Shown here piece by piece: positions 32,030-43,139 of a stretch of DNA of 64,000 nt. The first letter of the stretch is position 1. The number at the start of each line of letters is the position of its first letter. Below the pieces are notes generated by a model. It was given only the letters and a program-made list of their open reading frames with translations, was not told the origin of the DNA and searched no databases. The DNA is from Microthyrium microscopicum (Eukaryota > Ascomycota > Dothideomycetes > Microthyriales > Microthyriaceae). The DNA is taken from contig MU004246.1 in the NCBI GenBank assembly GCA_010405405.1, forward strand, positions 372,001 through 436,000. Reading direction: 5' to 3'. A program made the translations under genes and the position numbers.

Positions 32030-33637
32030 TTACTTGCTCAGGACGTAGTTTGCTCTCCTCCAAGCTTGGAACAGCCCGTACAGACCTCCCACGAGCCAGA
32101 AACCGAAAATAGCTTCCCATAAAGACGCCAGAAGGGATATAGGTATATCATTTCGGTCTGGCTGCTTGATCTTCTCATACACATCTGGTAGATTGGTTGC
32201 GGCGTACTTCACCCTCAAATTCTCATACTTACTTCGTTCGTAAATGTCCCAAAACTCGTCTTTTGTGTAGAAGGTTTGTGCATACAACCACTTCACACCT
32301 TTCAAATCTTTGACTTTTGATTCCAACGCAAGATTCGCGGCTTTGAACGATTTGTAGTTCTTGCTCCATGGTCCCCATACGCCAACATTGAGAAGCATGT
32401 CTGTGTTTTGAGGCAAGTGCTTGATTGTCAAGCCTGTTGGTCGGTACTTGATTGGACACAACCACAGTGGGTAGATACCAAAATCCTCCTCCAGATATTC
32501 CAAGAACGGGACTGTGTTGCTGAAGGGAACAGCAAGATCCTCAACAAGGTGGTGTTGTTGCATTTTACTTGCATGTAGTGCCGTGTACATTTCTCGTGTG
32601 TGAAAGAGTGAGTCTAAGAGCGTTCGGATAGTTTTCGTGAACGGAAGAAGAAAGTGTGCGCATCCGTACTTGCCCATCCAGAAAGCTCCTCGGTCGTAGC
32701 GAAATAGATAGTCCGCCAATGGCGCATAATCTACTGCTGGGGACGTTGTGGATGCATCCGAGTCCGATAATTCGCCATCGCTGGTCTTGGAATCCGTGAA
32801 TGGCCTGGTGTTATCCGATTGGATTGGGGTCGATATCATTTCTTCAACGTGCAGAAAGCACCATTCATCAGTTTTTCGACTGAACTGCGTGATCTTCCCA
32901 CCGCATGTTTCAGAAACCATTTTCCCCGTAACAATTGCTCCTTTCGTGGGCGAGAACATGATACCGTCCACAAAATCATTTCCTGATTTCGCGTCGATTG
33001 CAGCTTCGACAACTCTTTTCGCTTCTTGGAAATTGCACACCGGCAGATATGTCAGCGCTACGAATGGCTTTGCCTCAACCAATCTGATATCCAGTCTTGT
33101 CAGCACACCAATAGTGCCTAATGTTCCCGCCAGTGCATGAAATAACTCTTTCTCCTCCTCATCGCCATTTACCCCAACATCTCGTACAGTTCCGTCTCCT
33201 AGCACAACCTCAACTCTCTCGACAGTGCTGTCTAGAAATCCATACTTGAAACTACTGCTTTCAGCGGCAGAACCTGCAAACCCTCCGCCAACAGTGATGC
33301 CTGGAAATTCGGGAATTACTGGTGGAATTAGCCCATATTCGAGAGTCGCTCTGACTAGCGCATCCATAGGGACATTGGGCTCCACGGATGCGATTCGTAG
33401 ATCCTTATCTACGGAAAGTATGTTATTCAATGCACTGATGTTGACAGACGTCGCAGGATCTCGAATGACTGCTCGTGTCGAATTTGTCGATCCATGGTAG
33501 ATTCTGAAAGAGGTGCCAGCTTCGTGGAATGCGCGAACACGGGCCGAAATCGACAAAAGTGAATTTGCATGATTTTCCATGGAGGAACTTTTTTTGGGAG
33601 TGGCCCAAGGAAAGAGTGAAGTAGCTTCCAGATCCAA
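32030..33637 (-). CDS. Delta(24)-sterol reductase-like FAD oxidoreductase (DHCR24/DIMINUTO family)
   Basis: Predicted 535-residue intronless flavoprotein. The N-terminal half is a VAO-type FAD-binding fold: GTSFRIYHGSTNSTR, PEFPGITVGGGFAG followed by ESSSFKYGF, and LAGTLGTIGVLTRLDIRLVE. The C-terminal half carries segments matching DHCR24, including QHHLVEDLAVP, YPLWLCPI and TKDEFWDIYER. DHCR24 reduces the C24 double bond of sterols at the ER with NADPH. A C-terminal hydrophobic stretch (IFGFWLVGGLYGLFQAW) may anchor it in the membrane, whereas animal DHCR24 has its anchor at the N terminus. A second in-frame ATG at codon 20 is an alternative start. A 110-residue central segment with a Ser/Thr/Asp-rich loop looks fungal-specific. 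Substrate is uncertain because ergosterol synthesis does not use this step. Confidence 0.85.
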   Translation of the reverse strand: MDLEATSLFPWATPKKSSSMENHANSLLSISARVRAFHEAGTSFRIYHGSTNSTRAVIRDPATSVNISALNNILSVDKDLRIASVEPNVPMDALVRATLEYGLIPPVIPEFPGITVGGGFAGSAAESSSFKYGFLDSTVERVEVVLGDGTVRDVGVNGDEEEKELFHALAGTLGTIGVLTRLDIRLVEAKPFVALTYLPVCNFQEAKRVVEAAIDAKSGNDFVDGIMFSPTKGAIVTGKMVSETCGGKITQFSRKTDEWCFLHVEEMISTPIQSDNTRPFTDSKTSDGELSDSDASTTSPAVDYAPLADYLFRYDRGAFWMGKYGCAHFLLPFTKTIRTLLDSLFHTREMYTALHASKMQQHHLVEDLAVPFSNTVPFLEYLEEDFGIYPLWLCPIKYRPTGLTIKHLPQNTDMLLNVGVWGPWSKNYKSFKAANLALESKVKDLKGVKWLYAQTFYTKDEFWDIYERSKYENLRVKYAATNLPDVYEKIKQPDRNDIPISLLASLWEAIFGFWLVGGLYGLFQAWRRANYVLSK

Positions 33638-34741
33638 AGCTGCGCGGTATATTCAAGAGTCTGCAAGTGAGAATGAATTTGAAGTAAAGACTAAGTTCAA
33701 ATTACAGATGGAAAGAATACGCAAGGGAGGAGTAGGGACAGAGTACAGATGTAACCAAAGTCTTTCAGGGTGACCATGGCAAACAAGAAGGGATAGAGTG
33801 GTTTCCGTAGCGGCTGGTCACAGATAAAAACTTGATTTTTATCATCTCCTATTTACCCGCTAGGAAGCACGACGTTGGGCTACCGATAGAAAGCTCTGAT
33901 TTGATACAGATATAGAACAGAGACTACCCGTCATCGTGACTACTGACTAGAGCATCATTGATGTTGATCAACGCGTTCAGAAGACGCCAATGCAGTCGCT
34001 AGCCGTTGGACCGTTGGCAGGATCGAAAGCGGTGAAGCCACAGAAGGCCGTTCTGGCCAACATACGGGATCTCTCGACTGAGTCCACTCTCGAAATCAGG
34101 AATTGGTCAAAAGCTTGAATTATTCTGCAAAGTTCTTTTGCTAGCAGCTGAACTCGCGTGTTTACGTACCGTAGATCGGCTAGAACACGAAATCAAAGTC
34201 GCGACGCTAAATTTCAGCCCAAAGCAGGTTTTCTGAAGAGGCATAGCGTCTTTATTTCTAGGTTATGATTGGTTGAGCATTCCCAAGCGGCTCAGCCTAA
34301 ACCTTTTGCCGAGCAATATAAGGCTGTGCTAGCGCTACAAGTGGTTAGCAACTTACTTAGCAAGGAATTGTGCAGCTTTGCGATCTTTTCTTCCAGAACA
34401 TCTCCATGACTCCAATTTACGCCAAAAATCCAAGCCTTGGCTTGCATGATAAAAGAAAAGTCTCGCTACTAGAGCTGGAGAGATACGGTAACTATTTCTG
34501 GGAAAGTGTTCAGCTCGAAGAGCCATTTTCTGCGCACTATTCGACGCCTGCTGTCTCAGCTATCTCCCATAACGATGGCTTCCCTCGAGAGTAGAGGTCT
34601 TTTCTTGATCTCCTTTTGTTCATTCAATTCAGTTCCTGTACAATATTATCACCGCGGGGCATTGTGTAGAGCTCACCGGAGTCTTCTCAGCTGAAAACAT
34701 CTACACATTACTAATTGAGTCTGCTCGAAAATCTCCTGGAG
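33638..34741. promoter_or_regulatory. Shared 1.1 kb upstream region of sterol reductase and ABC transporter
   Basis: The two genes are divergently transcribed from this stretch. No gene fits the short frames at 34370-34694. I did not identify a specific binding motif; the role as a bidirectional promoter is inferred from orientation alone. Confidence 0.45.
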
Positions 34742-37700
34742 ATGGAAACTAGAAGCCAAAATGAGCCAGCTCCACCAGGAATTTTAATGCGTGCAGTATC
34801 TCCTGTAGATGTGGCAGTTCGAAATGTCTCGGTTACTGCAGGTACAAGTTCACGTGGGCCCAGTATCTTCCAAACCATTCGCTCCAGAAAAGTACTACAG
34901 GAGGACGAGGAATCCGGCACAACATCAAGGCCACTCTTAAACAATGTGTCTGCCTACATGCCTCAAGGCAGTCTCACTGCAATCATTGGCGCCAGTGGAA
35001 GTGGAAAGACGACCTTGTAAGGTTAGTCAAGTGCAACGTGCGGGTATATCACTCACATCCGACAGGCTCAACGTGTTGGCTCAGCGGCTCGACGAGAGCA
35101 CCATGGAAATATCCGGCTCCACAACTTTCAATGGAGTATCCCAGCTTAGTTCTCAGTACGCCTACGTTATGCAGGATGACTGCTTGATCCCATCTCTGAC
35201 AGTTCGTGAGACTCTTCAATATAGCGGCGAACTTCGCCTTGATGATGTCTTAAGCGCGAAGGAGAGGAGCTTGATCGTCGAGCAGACGATATCAGAACTC
35301 TCCTTGAAGGAATGTGCATCTACGCGTGTTGGAACATCCTCTGCAAAAGGATGCAGCGGAGGTGAAAAACGACGGACCAGTATTGGCATTCAGGTATTCA
35401 ACCCCAAGTTACCCAATGATGTTGAGACTAAGCTGAAAGAAACAGCTACTACAAAATCCATCTGTTCTCTTTGCCGACGAGGTTACAAGCGGTCTGGACG
35501 CAACAAGCGCACATCAAGTTGTTCAGACGCTGAAAGATTTTGCGAAACGAGGTCGAACAATCGTCATGACAATCCATCAACCACGATCGGAGATCTGGGA
35601 TCTCTTCGACCGCGTCGTCGTCCTAGCTCACGGGTCTTGCGTGTACAGTGGCGAGGCTGAGCGCTGTCTACCTTACTTCAAGAGTATAGGATTTGAAGCT
35701 CCTCCATTTGTGAACCCTGCAGAGTTCTTGATTGATCTTGCTGCCATTGATAATCGTACACCGGAAAAGGAAAGAATTGATCTCATCAGATTCGATCGAC
35801 TAAGAACAAGCTGGGCCAAACACAACGATGAGGTTACAGATGCGAGGACAACGAGCGCCAATCTTTCTGTTGCCACGCGCTCTTCAAAAGTGTCAACTTG
35901 GAGGCAGTTCAGGATCATGACCAGGCGAAGCATGCTGGTTTCTTTCAGAGACCCCAAAGGCCTTCTTGGTACTATCGCGGAAGCAGTCGCGGTCGCATTC
36001 ATTCTCGGATGGGCTTTCTATAAACTTGACGATAATCTTCAAGGCATTCGATCTCGGCAAGGGGCGTTCTTCACCGCTGCTGCAGTCCAAGGCTACCTCA
36101 TGCTGGTGTATGAAATCCATCGTTGCACCGAAGACCTGCCAATTTTTGATCGGGAACACAGTGAGGGAGTTGTTCATGTGCTTCCTTATTTATTGTCGCG
36201 TCGAGCAGCTAAAGCTATCGAGGACATCCTGGTCAGTTTGAATATTGCAAGCTCGAGGTTATGAACTCACTTTGATAGATGTCCTTCCTCTACAGCGTAA
36301 TCTTCTACTTTATGGTAGGATTGAGGCCAGGCACGGAACACTTCTTTATCTTCTTTGCTACTGTACTTCTGATCCAACTTACTGCTGTATCGGTGGCCAT
36401 GTTTTCGGTTTCCATATTCCGAGACTTTCCCAGCGCAGCCATGATTGGGTTCGCGGTCTTTGGTTACAGCAATTTTTCAGGAGGCTGCTTCATTCCCGCA
36501 AACAAAATCCCGCCTTATGTAGGCTGGGTAAAGTGGATATCCTACATTGTATGATAGAACAACCCAAAGTGCGGTCCGAAAGTCTAACTCTTGCTAGTTC
36601 TACGCATATGGAGCTCTGATGAACAACGAATTCAGTGGGCGGATATTTTCATGCGACAAACCGGAAGGGGTCACCAGCTTCCACTGTGAACAGTTCTCTG
36701 GAGCATACCAACTCCGCGTTTCTGGTGTGTCGCTAAGTATATCACAAGGACTGGTAGCTCTTGCTGGATTGGTTGGAGGTTTCAATGTAGCCATCGGGCT
36801 TGTGTTGTACTTCTTCCCTGTCAAGATTCGGATGTCGAAAAAGCCTCAAGTCGATTTCAAACCAACAATCCATGTCGAGAGGGAGGGTCAGTCGTGGTCG
36901 GAAAAGCGACAAGAGGCGGTTATTTCTTTGATGCAGTACTCTCTCGATGTGCAGAAACGCAGGCCGTGGGGTGCTATACACAACCAAATTTCCATCCTTA
37001 AGCCTCTTTCAACCACTTTCCAACCGGGTAAACTGAATATCATCATGTATGTGCTTCGGTTCTGAGTGGAAGACTTGGGCTAAACGAATTTAGGGGACCA
37101 TCTGGCTCTGGGAAAACCTCACTGCTTTCAAGTTTAGCAGATCGATTAAGAAACTCTATGTTGACCAGCTACAAGACGCAGGGAGAGATCATGGTGAACG
37201 GCCACGTCGCAACGAACAGCCGATTAGGATCGATGATATCTCTAGTGACCCAGGACGATGACGGGCTGCTTCCTTCTCTGACTGTGCGAGAAACTCTCCG
37301 ATTTGCTGCTGCCCTGAGACTTCATGACTTGTCAGTTGACGCAAAGCATCAAAAGGCGGAAGAAATACTTCTCAGAATGGGGCTGAAAGACTGCGCAAAT
37401 ACTCTGATCGGAAACAACATGATCAAAGGTGTCTCAGGAGGAGAGAAGAGGCGCGTTACCATTGCTATCCAGCTTTTGACAGACCCGAAGGTACTTCTCT
37501 TGGACGAGCCCACAAGCGGCCTGGATGGTTACACAGCGCAAAACATTATCGAACTACTCACTGAGCTGGCAGCTGAGGGACGTACAGTCGTCCTAACGAT
37601 TCATCAAAACAGGTCGGATCTCTTCGCTACCAACGTCTTGCTTCTAGCTCGCGGCGGACAAGTGGGCTATTGCGGCCCAGGAAAAGATATGTTACCTCAT

Positions 37701-38768
37701 TTTCGAGATGCCGGATACGAATGCTCGGAGCAAACTAACCCAGGGGATTTTGTTCTTGATTTGATCACTGTCGACCTGCGAGATGATCGTCGAGAGGTCG
37801 AATCAAAGAAGAGAGTGGAAAGACTCTTGTCGATCTGGTCAGCCAAAGAGAAAGAGCATTCAGACAAGAAGTCAGCATCCGCGGAGGTATGGTCGATTTC
37901 AGACGATGCCAAAGTATTTGTGAAGTCACCAGCTTCTTTCACTATTGCCTTTCCAATCCTCTTCCACCGCTCAGCCCTAAATTTATGGCGAGAGAAAAAC
38001 GCAATGATCGCACGAATTATGAATGTCGTTCCTTATGGCCTCCTGATTGCATTGTTCTTTGCGCCATTACACACCGACTACCAGGCCATATTGACTCGAC
38101 TGGGCCTGATCCAACTCGTCTGCTTCATGTACTTCATGGGCACTCTCAACAACGCGGCACATTTTCCGATAGAGAAGCCTGTAATGAATCAAGAGGTTGA
38201 AGAAAGAGCATACACTGTCGTGCCTTTCTTCGTCTCGTTTTCATTACTAGAACTGCCGTTCACTTTGGTCGCATCGTGTCTTGCAGCAGTGGTTGCAGCC
38301 TTCCCAATCGGTGTTCGAAGCGCAGAGGTCTATTTTGCAATGTTCTTTAACATCTTCGCTATGCTCTCATGTGGAGAAAGTCTGGCACTAGCATTAAATT
38401 CAGTACTCTCGGATAGTGGGCTTACGCTCAGCGTTACCAACGTGCTAATATGCATAGCGCAGACAATGGCTGGAGTATTGAGCATCAATATGCCCAAATT
38501 TCTGAGGGATATCAATCGTATCAGTCCGATTACCTATGTTGCTGGCAATCTGGCCCCTTACTTCTTTCGCGGAGTGGTATTTGATTGCTCTCCAGAGAAG
38601 AAGCTGCCGGGAGAGAGCTGTATCCAGACAAAAGGTGATGATATTTTACAGTTGTACGGACTGGATCACAATCCACGGGTTCAATTGGCGATTCTGGCAG
38701 GTGTAATGCTAGGTTATCGTCTTTTCGCCTTCGTCGTTCTATATCTGCGAAAACGAACTTGGAAATAG
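34742..38768 (+). CDS. Full-size ABCG-type ABC transporter
   Basis: Predicted 1,260-residue membrane transporter with the order NBD1-TMD1-NBD2-TMD2. Exons are 34742-35016, 35066-35393, 35446-36231, 36279-36548, 36598-37046 and 37094-38768; the five introns are 47-52 bp. The ATG at 34742 is the first in frame. NBD1 has Walker A GASGSGKT (residues 83-90), signature CSGGEKRR, Walker B VLFADEVTSGLD and H-loop TIHQPRSEIWD. NBD2 has GPSGSGKT (about 704-711), signature VSGGEKRR, LLLDEPTSGLD and TIHQNRSD. The first Walker B reads DEV instead of DEP. Each NBD is followed by about six hydrophobic segments. NBD-first order and these motifs place it in ABCG; substrates of the family include lipids, sterols and toxic compounds. 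Divergent from a sterol-reductase-like gene. Confidence 0.92.
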
Positions 38769-39754
38769 CGGGAAACGGTTGAGGCAAATTCACTCTTACT
38801 GTCTTTCTGTTTCTGTCTCGCATAAACAACGAAGTACTTAGGTTCATGTTTGGAAAAGAAAGAGCCTGATGCGGATGTGAAGAGCCTTTTACCTCCCTAA
38901 CCAAGACCATCGGGGGTATTACCTATCTCGATTAGCGTCGTTGGCTCTCGGCTCCCTTGAGCAGCAGATGGTGGACATCAGACATCATTGATGTGAACAC
39001 GATCGTCTTCATGTCTAGGTACTTGTTAGAAATTTGAATCATTAACTGCCAGCGAAAGGATTGCAATCGCTGATTCAGCCTGGTCACTAGGAAGAACTCT
39101 TGGAAGATCTTGAACAGCCCCCAAAAGCGGCTTGGGACTTGGGTAACTCAGCCGGGGTGGCGGTGCACAAGGAGCTCGGCAAAAGCATCTACGAAGTGAT
39201 TAGCAAAGACTTCGCGATCTTGGCGTGTTCAATGCAGCAGTATTTAAGTGTAATTCAGGACATTTACTCGTTCGTGTTCAGAAACTCAGGTACATGACGG
39301 AGAAACCAGCTCGGCCACTGGCAGCTGCAGCTTGCGAGAGGTATTGAAGCCTTTATGGGCCCATGGAAATCTAGAGATCAGGGTTCAGAATGCATTTTCA
39401 GCCGCATTGTATCCACATTTGGCGCCTGCAGGGCGGTAAAGAAAGGGTCGTTGGGGTCCAGACCTAAACAATTCTAGCAAGCCACAAACTCTTGGTCGGT
39501 CGCTTCCAGCGGGAGCTAAGCCTTTGTGCGAATTTGGGTGTGATAAGGGGAGTGTACCCCCTCCGACATCGTGCCAGGTTGATAACTGTTGTACCTTCAT
39601 TTTGTTGTATTGAACAGCTGCGAAATACTCCAAAGTACAGATAATTCTCGAGTTCTGATTCCTGAAGCTTGAAGGATTGATCGACAGTGAGCTCCCAGCA
39701 GCGCGGTCCGTCGCGCCCCTAGCCCCTGAACCCTACTAGCTTTCAGGAATCAAC
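38769..39754. other. Intergenic region upstream of the chitin synthase gene
   Basis: 3' flank of the ABC transporter and promoter/leader of the chitin synthase gene. Short frames at 39100-39297 and 39385-39633 show no family likeness. Nothing else seen. Confidence 0.55.
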
Positions 39755-42700
39755 ATGTCCTATTCCAGACTTGGTGCGTTGCCATTCTCCATCTACGTAT
39801 CGGGGTATACTCCGTAGTCGCGTTTTCTGACAGATTCTCTAGGTGGTCAAGGAAATGACAATGAAGAAGAATATCCTAGTAATCGTTATGGACGGGGCTC
39901 ACGGTCTCCTCAGCAAACGGCCATGCCAATGCCTGGAGACTTTGCTGGAGATCGAATGTCCTATGTAGACTCTAGAGATCGATTGGCGGCGCAGCCTTCA
40001 GTGAGTTGTTCAAACAGTAGTGGAACTCCAAAGCTAACGCGTGCAGTACTCGATAGAGAATCTTGCATATTCTTACGGGCAGGCAGAAGCCTATGAGCAC
40101 GCGTCCCATAACGAACCATACGTCCAGCAATCGTACGAACCTCATCCGGCAGAAGGCCCCGAGCCTACTTACTACGATGACGATACTAGGCCAATGCTTG
40201 GTCGAGAACATAGCCATGCCAGTGCTTCAATACATGAGCCTGAGAAGCCATCTGGTGGTTGGAGCACAATCAAGGAAGTGCCAGCCTTCCAAGGCAATTT
40301 GGTTCTGGACTGTCCGGTACCACAGAAATTGTTCAACGAATTATCTCCAGAGCAACAAGAGTTACGGGAAATGACTCGAATGAGATACTCGGCTGCAACG
40401 TGCGATCCAACAAAGTTTACCGAGGATCGTTTCACATTGCGCCAGAATCTATATCCAAAGCCCAGAGAGGTCGAGCTGTTCATTGTTGTTACCATGTACA
40501 ACGAAGGTGATGACCTGTTGGCAAGAACCTTGATGGGAGTGTTCCAGAACATCAATTACATGGAGAACCTAAACAAGGGGAACATGTGGGGCAAAGGCTC
40601 ATGGAGGAAGATCGTAGTATGCATTGTCAGCGACGGTGTTGAAAAGATCAACCCTCGAGCGCGCGCTCTCCTGGCTGGTCTGGGCGTGTATCAGGAAGGT
40701 ATTGCAAAGGACAAGATCAATGGAAAACCGACTGTTGCCCATGTTTACGAGGTTGGTTCCTGCCGCTGAGCTCAGAGCTTGACTAACCTTGGTAGTACAC
40801 CACACTCAAAGATCTATCCATGAAGGGGAATGTAGTTTCCATAAGAAAAGGAAACACGCCAGTGCAACTGCTTTTCTGCTTGAAGCAGGAAAATAAGCAG
40901 AAAATCAACTCCCATCGTTGGTTCTTTCAAGCATTTGGCCAATGTCTCCAACCAAAAATCTGCGTCTTACTCGACGCCGGAACCATGCCTGGAAAGCACT
41001 CTATATATCTGCTGTGGAATGCATTCGACAAGAACCCGAACTGTGCAGGCGCCTGTGGCGAGATCAAAGCCATGCTGGGCAAAGCTGGTATAAATGCTCT
41101 CAAGAACCCGCTTGTCGCGACCCAGAATTTTGAGTATAAAATGAGCAACATCCTCGACAAACCTTTGGAATCAGCATTCGGCTTCATCTCAGTTCTTCCC
41201 GGTGCATTCTCTGCTTACAGATTTGAAGCGCTCGAAGGCGAACCAATGAAGAAGTATTTTGCTGGAGAGTCCATGCACGAGGATGCCAGCTTTTTCACTG
41301 CCAACATGTATTTGGCCGAAGATCGCATTCTTTGCTATGAGCTCGTGGCAAAGAAAGGCTGCAAATGGGTGCTTCAATTTGTGAAGAACTCTACAGGAGA
41401 AACAGATGTGCCCACTGAAGTTGCGGATTTCATTTCTCAGCGTCGTCGCTGGCTGAATGGTAGTTTCTTTGCTGCTGTGTATACCGTGGCTCACTTCTGG
41501 AAGATTTGGTCATCTGGTCATAGTTTCGTTCGAAAGATCATGCTCATGATTGAGGTTTTCTACCAGATAATAAGCATGACATTTGCTTGGTTTGCATTGG
41601 TAACTACTACATCCATATTCCTCCCTCTATGAACCTATCGCTAACCAAATACAGGCCAATTTCTTCCTAGTGTTTCGAATCTTGATCAGCTCGCTAGCCG
41701 ATCCACTGCTTCTGGGCAAGGCTGGCCTAATTCTTTCGGTGATCTTCGAATGGTCATACGTTGTGTGCCTTATAGCCTGTTTTGTTCTCGCTCTTGGCAA
41801 TACTCCCAAAGGCACGCAAAAAGTCTACCTAGCGATGGTTTACTACTGGGCGATTGTTATGGTGTACGCTTGAAATCTTCGTCCTGATTTGGTAGTATAC
41901 TAACTTACGCTGATAGATATCTTATGTTCGCCTCTATTTTCATAACGGTAAAAGCCGTTCAGGCCGAACTGAAAAATGGATTCCACTGGCAAGAGCTGTT
42001 CCAGAACAAGACTTTTTCGACCCTGATTTTATCCATGGCGTCAACATACGTCCTCTGGTTCGTGGTATCCTTCCTTTTCTTCGACCCATGGCACATGTTC
42101 ACGTCATTCATTCAATACTTGCTTCTCACTCCAAGCTACATAAACATCCTCAATGTTTATGCACTTTGCAACACCCACGATCTGAGCTGGGGAACGAAAG
42201 GTGCCGGTGCTGGAGGTGGGGGCAAGGAAGCCGAAAAGGGAGAAGACGGCAAATTCATCATGGAAGTTCCTCATCCTGATATCCAATATGACAAGGAACT
42301 TAAAGTGCTTGAGGTAGAAGCGCCTGAAGAAAAATCCGTAGTCAAGCCGGAGGATAAGAAAAAGTACTACTACGCCAGTATACGCTCTGGAATTGTCATG
42401 GGATGGGTCTTCAGTAACTTGGCGCTTGTCACCCTCGTCTTGGAGGTTGGCAGTATTGGAATTATCAACAAAAACGCGTTGACGGTGGAGCAAGCCCAGA
42501 TCAAGAATTCTGGCATATACCTCTTTATTGTATTGTGGAGCGTGGCAGCACTCAGTGCTTTCAGATTCTTAGGCGCTATGTGGTTTTTGATACACAGAAA
42601 GGTAAGATATCATCTCCACTGACATTAGAGTTTGAAGATACTAACAACTCGTAGCTCGCAGGTGTTTGATCGCAAACGACTCTTGCTTCAGTCCGCCTCA

Positions 42701-42817
42701 AAAGGATGTGAGCATGTTTACAAGCATACGCTTCCAATGGGTGTGCTAAACATCTTCGAAGTAGACGAGATGTCCCTATTGGCGCAACCAACATATCCAA
42801 AATCTAATGATTATTGA
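39755..42817 (+). CDS. Class III chitin synthase
   Basis: Predicted 911-residue plasma-membrane enzyme polymerising UDP-GlcNAc into chitin. Exons are 39755-39773, 39843-40000, 40047-40751, 40796-41599, 41655-41863, 41917-42601 and 42662-42817; the six introns are 44-69 bp. The first exon codes only six residues plus one base. The last intron must use the second of two close acceptors (CTCGCAG), since the first one gives a stop. Conserved blocks: [79 protein letters not shown] and [13 protein letters not shown] (QRRRW at about 509-513). PGAFSAYRF with YFAGESMH points to class III rather than I. Multiple transmembrane segments follow. A head-to-tail neighbour 320 bp downstream is the GH72-like gene. 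Confidence 0.95.
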
Positions 42818-43139
42818 TCTAGATCCCTGAAAACTTGGTGACATGAGTTGTGACATCTATTGACTTCTTCACAACCGCTCTGCATAGTACTGAGCAAACT
42901 ATGGGCATCGTCAGTTTGATGGGCGCCTCCAATCTGCTATATTGGAAGGATCCAAACCACGCATGACTTTTAATCTATTTCTTCTTTTAGCCACCTTACG
43001 TTGAGTTGAATGCCCATAGATTAATCCAATTAGCCGCACATTCGCTACAGGCTCTACTTCATGTTATTACATCAATGCGCCATCGATTATAGTTACTACA
43101 TTCTGCCAATACTGCCATGTGTTATACTCTCCAGATGAA
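42818..43139. other. Short spacer between chitin synthase and GH72-like gene
   Basis: About 320 bp with no gene. It must hold the chitin synthase 3' end and the promoter of the next gene. A GATGGGCGCC stretch near 42917 resembles MITE interior sequence but is too short to call. Confidence 0.5.

Noticed and set aside
35446-36231. Out-of-frame tail of the ABC transporter after the first signature motif as a sign of a broken gene
   Set aside because: A 52-bp intron (35394-35445) with normal signals restores the Walker B motif, so the gene is intact.
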